The notes under the pieces were generated by a model, which was not told the origin of the DNA, did no database searches, and saw only the letters and a program-made list of their open reading frames with translations. 10,386 bases of DNA from Aliterella sp. RAGGC_92 (GTDB taxonomy: Bacteria > Cyanobacteriota > Cyanobacteriia > Cyanobacteriales > Chroococcidiopsidaceae), in assembly GCA_030826005.1 (NCBI GenBank), contig JAPJOW010000150.1, positions 1-10,386 of the forward strand, written 5' to 3'. The position numbers and the translations under genes are program-made. The stretch's first letter is position 1, and each line of letters begins with the position of its first letter. Positions 6,502-10,386 of this stretch are shown here, one piece after another.

Positions 6502-7242
6502 TTAATGAGCAATACCTGCACCTAAATACAACTCTCCCACTTTCGGATCGTTGAGTAAATCTTGCCCTAAACCTGTAACGCGATCGCGTCCCGTATCTAA
6601 CACATAACCCCGATGCGCCATTGACAAAGCTTTGCGGGCATTTTGTTCTACTAAAACAATTGCCGTCCCCGTTTGATTAATTTGTTGAATTTGCGCGAAT
6701 ACACTGCTCACCAGTACCGGAGATAAAGCCGCACTTGGTTCGTCTAATAGTAATAAATCTGGTTCTAACATCAATGCTTTGCCCATTGCCAACATCTGCC
6801 TTTCGCCCCCCGATAAAGTTCCGGCTTTTTGCTGTCGGCGATTGGCTAAACCTGGAAATGTATCGTAGATTTTGTTTTTGATGCTAACTAAAGAAATATT
6901 CCGAATAAACGCACCCATTTCGAGGTTTTCTTCAACACTTAACGAGGGAAACACGTTCGCAATTTGCGGCACGTAGCACATTCCCCGCCGGACAATTTGA
7001 TTTGATTTAAGTCCACCAATTTTCTCGCCTTTAAAGGTAATCGTTCCTTTATGAGGTGTCAGCAAGCCAAAAATTGTTTTGGCTAACGTCGATTTCCCTG
7101 CACCATTTGGGCCAATTACCGCTACTAATTCTCCTGGCAAAATATGAAAATTTATTCCTTGCAAAATATCTAGGTCTTTGATATAACCCGCCCAGACACC
7201 TTCAACTTCCAATAAAGGAGCAGAATTTTTCATATTTAACAT
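6502..7242 (-). CDS. natE: LivF/NatE-type ABC transporter ATP-binding protein (branched-chain/neutral amino acid)
   Basis: A 246-residue ABC ATPase with Walker A GPNGAGKST (44-52), Q-loop in YVPQ (90-93), signature LSGGE (143-147), Walker B LLLLDEP (163-169) and the VEQNARKAL segment. The last is typical of the hydrophobic amino acid (HAAT) LivF branch, where Gln replaces the usual H-loop His. The pattern TIFGLLTPHKG...QIVRRGMCYVPQIANVFPSLSVEENLEMGAF resembles cyanobacterial NatE, one of two ATPases of the N-I neutral amino acid uptake system. The partner ATPase, permeases and binding protein are not nearby, which is usual for dispersed nat genes. Met4 (7233) is an equally possible start, since neither ATG has a clear ribosome site. 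It heads an operon-like run natE-JAMM-moeB. The precise amino acid specificity is not readable. Confidence 0.82.
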   Translation of the reverse strand: MLNMKNSAPLLEVEGVWAGYIKDLDILQGINFHILPGELVAVIGPNGAGKSTLAKTIFGLLTPHKGTITFKGEKIGGLKSNQIVRRGMCYVPQIANVFPSLSVEENLEMGAFIRNISLVSIKNKIYDTFPGLANRRQQKAGTLSGGERQMLAMGKALMLEPDLLLLDEPSAALSPVLVSSVFAQIQQINQTGTAIVLVEQNARKALSMAHRGYVLDTGRDRVTGLGQDLLNDPKVGELYLGAGIAH

Positions 7243-7326
7243 TTGGTTTAGGGATAAATTAGTTACAATTTTACAAGTTTTGGTAGCGATCGCCTATCAA
7301 AAACTCCTACCCTAAACCTCCTAGTT

Positions 7327-7551
7327 TTAAGGTGTTTGCTGTAGGTCTGGTTTTTCTTCAGGAACGATCGCATCTTCTACCGGACAAACTTGAATGCAAA
7401 TGCCACAATCTATACAAGTAGCAAAATCAATCCAGTACCAGCCCGTACCCTTAATGTTTTTGCTAGGTCCTTCGTGAATACAAGCTACTGGACAAGCATC
7501 TACGCAATCAGCAACACCTTCACAGATATTAGTAACAATTGTATGTGGCAT
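7327..7551 (-). CDS. Bacterial-type ferredoxin with two Fe-S cluster motifs
   Basis: A 74-residue soluble ferredoxin. The C-terminal motif is a standard C46-x2-C49-x2-C52-x3-C56-P. The N-terminal one is C10-x5-C16-x3-C20-P, so the second Cys of a normal CxxCxxC is missing, and an additional Cys24 is present. By analogy with Azotobacter-type 7Fe ferredoxins, Cys20/46/49/52 likely hold a 4Fe-4S cluster, while Cys10/16/56 may hold a 3Fe-4S cluster. That cluster type is an inference. I recall close cyanobacterial relatives starting MPHSIVTDVCEGVADCVDACPVAC. A strong GGGAG (plus 7558-7562) lies 6 nt before the ATG. The 450-bp upstream gap should contain its promoter. It is 84 nt upstream of natE on the same strand, and read-through is possible. 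Confidence 0.9.
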   Translation of the reverse strand: MPHTIVTNICEGVADCVDACPVACIHEGPSKNIKGTGWYWIDFATCIDCGICIQVCPVEDAIVPEEKPDLQQTP

Positions 7552-8003
7552 GGTATTCTCCCTTTACCTTTTTTATCAACACCAACTTAGAAGATTTAAA
7601 CAATCAAATTTTCCTGTTTAAATCGCCAATAAAATTTATTTCTTTTTGTCAATATAACATCTATACAACATACTTTTACAGAGCAGTTGCAAGCTACGCG
7701 ATTAAAATTCTACTTAGATTATCTTGAACTATTTATAACTCAGTCCATTGCTATCCTTAGTAAATAAATCGCTTTTTAGTTATGGTTATCAATTAATTCA
7801 ACTAACTATTTATAGATTACTATGTTACCATATCTTCCAAAAAAGGTGTGTTAAATTAAACTGTGATTTAATTTACACATCAAAAAAATAATATTATAAA
7901 TATTGAAGTTGCTTTATATTTTTATTAGCTATTTCGACAACAGAAAATATAGTCTATGCTTTAAGACAGAGGCAAATATATTAAGAGAAATAACAATTGG
8001 CAG
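7552..8003. other. 450-bp AT-rich intergenic region, divergent promoters
   Basis: No credible gene is present; the short reading frames here are low-complexity and lack family features. The stretch separates the divergent ferredoxin and deaminase genes. It holds the ferredoxin ribosome site (7558-7562), an 11-nt direct repeat AACTATTTATA at 7727-7737 and 7804-7814, and an inverted repeat at 7847-7879 that is annotated separately. TCGACA (7934-7939) and TATGCT (7955-7960), 15 nt apart, could be a weak promoter for the deaminase. Confidence 0.5.
7847..7879. repeat. AT-rich inverted repeat upstream of the deaminase gene
   Basis: TGTG plus TAAATTAAA (7847-7860, with one bulged T at 7851) pairs with TTTAATTTACACA (7867-7879) across a six-base CTGTGA loop. 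This gives 13 base pairs in total. On the minus strand the stem is followed by CCTTTTTT, so it could end antisense or minus-strand transcription. On the plus strand it lies about 125 nt before the deaminase ATG and could be an operator or a leader hairpin. Confidence 0.55.
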
Positions 8004-8429
8004 ATGACTCAGAAAAAATTTATGATGTTAGCAATAGAGGAAGCCAAAAAAGGAGATTCTCCTTATGGCGCGGTAATTGTTCGAGATAATGAAGTAGTAG
8101 CAACAGCTTATAATACAGTAACTAGAGACAGCGATCCATCGGCTCATGCCGAAATGAATGCAATTCGCGCTCTAACTACCAAAAACAACTCACCTTCCTT
8201 AGCCGGTTATACTATCTATGCTAGTGGAGAACCTTGTCCGATGTGTGCCGCAGCTTGTATTTGGGCGGGAGTTGATGAAATTGTAATTGGCGCTTCTATT
8301 GAAGACTTGATTGCAATCAATCAGTCACAAATTCATCTTGCTTGTGAAGAATTAATTGCTAAAAGCTCTAAAAACATCAAAGTAACTAAAGGAATTTTAC
8401 AACAAGAAAGCCTAGCACTATTTACTTAG
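8004..8429 (+). CDS. CDA-superfamily nucleoside/base deaminase, guanine-deaminase-like
   Basis: A 141-residue zinc deaminase with the two family motifs: HAEMNAIRA with zinc ligand His48 and catalytic Glu50, and EPCPMCAAA with ligands Cys78 and Cys81. Asn37 in AYNTVTRDSDPSAHAE occupies the substrate-contact position. The run NTVT..SDP(S)AHAE resembles Bacillus GuaD (guanine deaminase) more than TadA, which usually has a longer RNA-binding C-terminus and PCxMCAGAI. The substrate could still be tRNA adenosine or another base. The length is slightly short for either family. No signal peptide, so cytosolic. No clear Shine-Dalgarno precedes the ATG. It is apparently monocistronic, with non-coding gaps on both sides. 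Confidence 0.82.
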   Translation: MTQKKFMMLAIEEAKKGDSPYGAVIVRDNEVVATAYNTVTRDSDPSAHAEMNAIRALTTKNNSPSLAGYTIYASGEPCPMCAAACIWAGVDEIVIGASIEDLIAINQSQIHLACEELIAKSSKNIKVTKGILQQESLALFT

Positions 8430-8736
8430 AACGATCTATTTGCATAATGGGCAAAAGTTTCTCAAGCAAACCAACATAATTGGGACAAAAAGTAGTAGTA
8501 ACTGTAACTTGCTCAATCGAGATTAATTACGTTTTAAAATCAAGAGTTTTAGCTTTTTAACTACCTAAACGTAACTCGCCTTCTATCTTAAGCGATCGCT
8601 TAATTCCTCTATCACAAGTAGTAAAAGAGGTTTAATTAAATCCAACTAAAGTCATGCTTGTATTACTAACTTATTTAAGATGTATTTCCTAGCAAGAATT
8701 TATACAATACCAACACCATCTACTAACAGCACAATC
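8430..8736. other. Intergenic region between deaminase and Spy-like genes
   Basis: About 300 bases with no credible gene. It contains a perfect 16-nt palindrome at 8588-8603 centred on a HIP1 site (TTAAGCGA/TCGCTTAA). Downstream, CCTCT (8606-8610) can pair with AGAGG (8626-8630). Neither is a convincing terminator, because no T-run follows directly. The promoter of the Spy-like gene is expected here but not identifiable. An in-frame ATG at 8680 lies upstream of the chosen start. Confidence 0.45.
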
Positions 8737-9156
8737 ATGAAACGTACATTATTACCCTTAATAGTCGGAGCAATTGCTCTAAGTTTTACAACAGCGCCTT
8801 CTATAGCTCAATTTAGACAATCGCAATCAGGACAAATTCAAAACCAAAAGAAGTTTGCTGGCGTAGAACTAACCGAAACTCAAAGAAGACAGTTAAGAGA
8901 AATTCACCGCAATACACGCTCTCAAATTGAAGACGTTTTAACTTCAGAACAAAGAAGACAATTAGAATCTAGTAGAGACGGCAGTAATCAGGGACGGACT
9001 GCTTTTGGGCAAATGAATCTTTCGTCAGAACAAAGATCGCAAATCCAATCAATTATGCGATCGGCTAAAAATCGTACAGATTCGATACTTACTCCCGAAC
9101 AAAGAGAGCAAGTTCAAAAAAATATGGAGCAAAAAAGACAGGAAAGACAGAATTAG
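8737..9156 (+). CDS. Secreted Spy/CpxP-like LTxxQ repeat protein
   Basis: A 139-residue protein with a Sec signal peptide: MKR, then a hydrophobic core TLLPLIVGAIALSF, with likely cleavage after SIA near residue 24. The ATG at 8737 is preferred over the in-frame ATG at 8680 because it puts the signal peptide at the N-terminus. The mature part is helical, Gln/Arg-rich and carries four LTxxQ-type motifs: LTETQ (45), LTSEQ (69), LSSEQ (95) and LTPEQ (119). This spacing and composition match the Spy/CpxP-like periplasmic family, whose studied members are stress-induced chaperones or Cpx-pathway modulators. The function in cyanobacteria is unproven. It is followed within about 60 nt by a strong hairpin terminator. 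Confidence 0.8.
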   Translation: MKRTLLPLIVGAIALSFTTAPSIAQFRQSQSGQIQNQKKFAGVELTETQRRQLREIHRNTRSQIEDVLTSEQRRQLESSRDGSNQGRTAFGQMNLSSEQRSQIQSIMRSAKNRTDSILTPEQREQVQKNMEQKRQERQN

Positions 9157-9213
9157 GAATTTATAAGAAAAACTCCGCACCTAGGCGACTGGAGATGAAA
9201 GCTGTTAGCAGGC

Positions 9214-9260
9214 GCGACGTTTGAAGGGGAAGCTTCCCCCTCAAAGTTCGCTTATTTTAA
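9214..9260 (+). terminator. Hairpin terminator after the Spy-like gene
   Basis: A perfect 14-nt core palindrome GGGGAAGCTTCCCC (9226-9239) is extended across one A/C mismatch by TTTGA/TCAAA (9220-9224/9241-9245). Across a 2x2 loop it is extended further by GCGA/TCGC (9214-9217/9248-9251). TTATTTTAA follows at 9252-9260, giving a plausible intrinsic terminator. The same segment is nested in a larger fold (9177-9278), so it may instead be part of a structured RNA. Confidence 0.6.
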
Positions 9261-9299
9261 CCTGCCTTGAATAGGTGCTAAGATATACATAGTCAATCT

Positions 9300-9640
9300 T
9301 GAAAATCCTTTAGCCTCGTGAAAAAGTTGAGACACACTTGCAGCTAAGAATTTAGGGACAAAGAGCTACCGATAACTCTTAAAACAGGGCATTAACCGAC
9401 TAACGTTGGCGAAGGAAATCTAAAACAATTTGGGGAAACCCAGATACGGTGGGGCGCACCGGAATCTCTCTTAAAATAGAGCAACGCTTGGAGAGCCGAC
9501 CATGAAAAGGGCATCTAGATGGCAAGGAATATTCTAGTAGGCTCGGTTGGGATATAACAGTGTAAGACGCAAGTAGGGGTAACTCGAAAGTGCAGTTGTT
9601 AACTCAAGAATCCCCGTGTCTTTAGACCGGGGAGCGTCAA
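9300..9640 (+). ncRNA. Candidate structured RNA / orphan TnpB-type guide RNA (reRNA, omega RNA) scaffold
   Basis: No long ORF exists in any frame, yet base-pairing potential is dense. Local hairpins are AAGAG/CTCTT (9361-9365/9376-9380), ATTTGGG-GAAA-CCCAGAT with a GNRA tetraloop (9428-9445), and CGGTG/CACCG (9447-9451/9457-9461). Two longer-range helices nest around the last two: 9392-9399 with 9543-9550 (six Watson-Crick and two GU pairs) and 9405-9410 with 9495-9500. The 3' end is the IS200/IS605-like right-end hairpin. In such elements the guide-RNA scaffold overlaps the 3' end of tnpB and stops at the element boundary. One frame ends QESPCL and stop at 9605-9625, as TnpB tails often do, so decayed tnpB sequence is possible. 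Helices were found by eye, with no folding energy computed. The exact 5' end is unknown. Confidence 0.5.
9608..9640 (+). mobile_element. IS200/IS605 (TnpB-type) right-end remnant
   Basis: GAAT precedes a hairpin CCCCG-t-GTC / GAC-CGGGG (9612-9620/9625-9632, TTTA loop), followed by GAGCGTCAA. The form GAATC-stem-TTTAG-stem-GAG-x-GTCAA or TTCAA is the right-end signature I know from ISDra2 and cyanobacterial IS1341-type elements, where it is also the last part of the guide RNA. The predicted element boundary is after position 9640. No tnpA, no intact tnpB and no clear left end were found, so this is a solo right end or a decayed copy. Confidence 0.62.
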
Positions 9641-9673
9641 ATACATGAGTGTTTTTAACAGGAGTGAACGAGT

Positions 9674-10030
9674 ATGTACAAATACAAGCAAGCACTGCTA
9701 ATCTTAGCGGCTCTTACTTTGGGTTCAACCAGTTTCGCGGCGAGTGCTAGTGCAGAGCCAACGGTTTATCAAAATGATGACCGCAACATCTATATCTTCC
9801 ACCCAGAAGAAAAAACCGATAATCAAGTACGCAGTAAAAAAGTTTACAATGGCTCTCAAGTTGACTATTACCGAGGCCCTGTGAGAACAGGTTATGACGG
9901 TCCCAACGCCAACTATTATCGGGGACCGAAAAGAACAATTTACAACGGTTCTAAAGTTGATTACTATCGAGGACCTAGAGGGGTAGTGATTAAAGGGCCA
10001 AACCAGACTTATGTTAAGCCTGGTAGATAA
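9674..10030 (+). CDS. Small secreted protein with 16-residue YYRGP repeats
   Basis: A 118-residue protein with a clear Sec signal peptide: MYKYK, a hydrophobic core, and likely AxA cleavage after ASASA near residue 27. The mature part has a linker with IYIFHPEE and then three tandem 16-residue units at 57-72, 73-88 and 89-104. Their consensus is xY(N/D)G(S/P)x(V/A)(D/N)YYRGPxRT, and a degenerate fourth unit (105-118) lacks the YYRGP core. It is rich in Tyr, Arg, Gly and Pro, with no catalytic motif and no family that I recognise. AGGAG at 9660-9664 lies 9 nt before the ATG, giving a confident start. It begins only 33 nt after the IS right end, so its leader and perhaps its promoter derive from the element or overlap it. 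A strong terminator follows. Confidence 0.85.
   Translation: MYKYKQALLILAALTLGSTSFAASASAEPTVYQNDDRNIYIFHPEEKTDNQVRSKKVYNGSQVDYYRGPVRTGYDGPNANYYRGPKRTIYNGSKVDYYRGPRGVVIKGPNQTYVKPGR
9842..9985 (+). repeat. Three in-frame 48-bp tandem repeats
   Basis: Three consecutive 48-nt units (9842-9889, 9890-9937, 9938-9985) encode the 16-residue YYRGP repeats. Units one and three are the most alike (Y-N-G-S-x-V-D-Y-Y-R-G-P). Synonymous differences between units show that the repeat is not a very recent slippage product. Confidence 0.85.
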
Positions 10031-10051
10031 AAGAACTTTCAGAATTTTGTC

Positions 10052-10082
10052 AAAGCAACCGCGATCGCGGTTGCTTTTTTTT
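10052..10082 (+). terminator. Intrinsic terminator built on a HIP1 palindrome
   Basis: AAAGCAACCGCGA (10052-10064) and its exact complement (10065-10077) form a perfect 26-nt palindrome with HIP1 GCGATCGC at its centre (10061-10068). A run of eight T (10075-10082) follows on the plus strand, so it should end transcription of the YYRGP-repeat gene 22 nt upstream. On the other strand the U-run is only three bases, so it is a poorer terminator for the convergent WGxxGxxG gene. Confidence 0.85.
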
Positions 10083-10086
10083 GCTA

Positions 10087-10386
10087 TTAACGTCTAGCTG
10101 AACCAGTTGTTTCGTAAGGATCGCGATAAACAGTGGTTTCTTGGCGTTTAGCAAGTCTACCAGCCAAACCAATTAAACCGAGTAGTCCCAGCCATCCCCA
10201 GTCAAAAGCGCGATCGCTACTAGCTGCGCTTGTCTGTTGATAAGTAGTTGTACCTGTAGGACTAGGTACGCTGGTGTCTGTGGGAGTAGTACCTGTAGCA
10301 GGCGTTGTAGTTGTCGTTGTAGTGGTCGAGTCTGTTGTAGTGCTTGTCCCAGGAGTTGTCGTCGTTCCCGTTGTTCCCGTTCCAGT
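10087..10386 (-). CDS. WGxxGxxG family protein, 3' part (5' end outside window)
   Basis: An open frame enters from the right edge and runs 99 codons to a TAA at 10087-10089. The visible part has a low-complexity Thr/Gly/Pro/Ser-rich stretch (first about 55 residues), then FDWGWLGLLGLIGLAGRLAKR, described here by its pattern W-G-W-x-G-x2-G-x2-G-x2-G followed by basic residues. It ends in a short polar tail rich in Arg and Thr (QETTVYRDPYETTGSARR). The hydrophobic WGxxGxxG segment followed by positive charge is a recognised cyanobacterial C-terminal module that resembles a membrane anchor or sorting signal. The missing N-terminus probably has a signal peptide, so the protein is likely exported and anchored. 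Function unknown. Confidence 0.8.
   Translation of the reverse strand, partial: TGTGTTGTTTTPGTSTTTDSTTTTTTTTPATGTTPTDTSVPSPTGTTTYQQTSAASSDRAFDWGWLGLLGLIGLAGRLAKRQETTVYRDPYETTGSARR

Noticed and set aside
7390..7727. Plus-strand ORFs opposite and upstream of the ferredoxin
   Set aside because: One is antisense to the ferredoxin; the other is AT-rich, Phe/Tyr/Ile-heavy translation of a promoter gap with no ribosome site.
9301..9625. Intact tnpB or other transposase ORF
   Set aside because: All three plus-strand frames are broken by several stops, and the zinc-ribbon and DRDxNAAxN motifs of TnpB are absent. Only a short tail-like QESPCL and stop remains.
9300..9640. Group I or group II intron
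   Set aside because: There is a GNRA tetraloop and a GACTAAC stretch near 9398-9404, but no matching S element, no domain V-like hairpin, and the 3' end is an IS-type GTCAA rather than an intron boundary.
9747..9938. Minus-strand ORF opposite the YYRGP-repeat gene
   Set aside because: It is an antisense shadow; the plus-strand gene has a ribosome site, signal peptide and terminator.
9842..9985. CRISPR array
   Set aside because: The 48-nt units are contiguous coding repeats with no spacers, in frame with a secreted protein.
10245..10386. Tandem DNA repeat rich in GTTGTAG-type units
   Set aside because: It is the Thr-codon-rich (ACN) low-complexity part of the WGxxGxxG gene read from the other strand, not an independent repeat element.
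1..10386. tRNA or rRNA genes
   Set aside because: No cloverleaf with TTC-type arm sequence or rRNA-like conserved stretch was recognised on reading both strands. A tRNAscan-type search was not possible.

Overview
The window comes from a cyanobacterial chromosome. At least a dozen perfect copies of the HIP1 octamer GCGATCGC are spread through it. Several gene families are typically cyanobacterial: XisH/XisI, a MoeZ-type MoeB-rhodanese fusion, a NatE-like ABC ATPase, a YaaW/UPF0174 protein and a WGxxGxxG protein. Coding is moderately AT-rich and shows short dispersed-repeat intrusions inside genes. I cannot name the genus from the sequence.

Layout. Positions 70-625 (+) hold two small soluble proteins, a DUF2945 (Hva1/Tudor-like) protein and a DUF3140 protein, 10 nt apart. 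Facing them on the minus strand are xisI and xisH (632-1374, overlapping by 13 nt) and a renalase-like FAD oxidoreductase (1411-2442). A 133-bp divergent gap separates the oxidoreductase from a plus-strand pair at 2576-4752. That pair is a YaaW-like membrane-associated protein with a TTG start, overlapped by an O-antigen-ligase/IctB-type polytopic membrane protein whose last codons lie in a GC-rich palindromic repeat. Converging on it is a minus-strand run: 4Fe-4S-type ferredoxin (7327-7551), natE-like ATPase (6502-7242), JAMM/M67 metallopeptidase (6038-6499, 2 nt after natE) and MoeZ-like E1/rhodanese (4781-5953). The last two look like a sulfur-carrier or ubiquitin-like activation and deconjugation pair with no carrier protein present here.

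After a 450-bp AT-rich gap with an inverted repeat come a guanine-deaminase-like CDA enzyme (8004-8429) and a secreted Spy/CpxP-like protein with four LTxxQ motifs (8737-9156). The 517-bp stretch 9157-9673 has no credible ORF but is rich in potential RNA structure. It ends in a hairpin plus GTCAA that closely resembles the right end of IS200/IS605-type elements, where the TnpB guide RNA (omega/reRNA) ends. No tnpB ORF is present, so this is either an orphan guide-RNA scaffold or the remnant of a decayed element. It abuts the leader of a small secreted protein with three 16-residue repeats (9674-10030). A strong terminator built around a HIP1 site follows, and then the 3' end of a Thr-rich WGxxGxxG protein on the minus strand, cut by the window edge.

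Most of the window is ordinary cyanobacterial gene content. The best candidates for something less described are the orphan structured RNA/IS right end at 9300-9640, the natE-JAMM-MoeZ linkage, and the free-standing XisHI pair.
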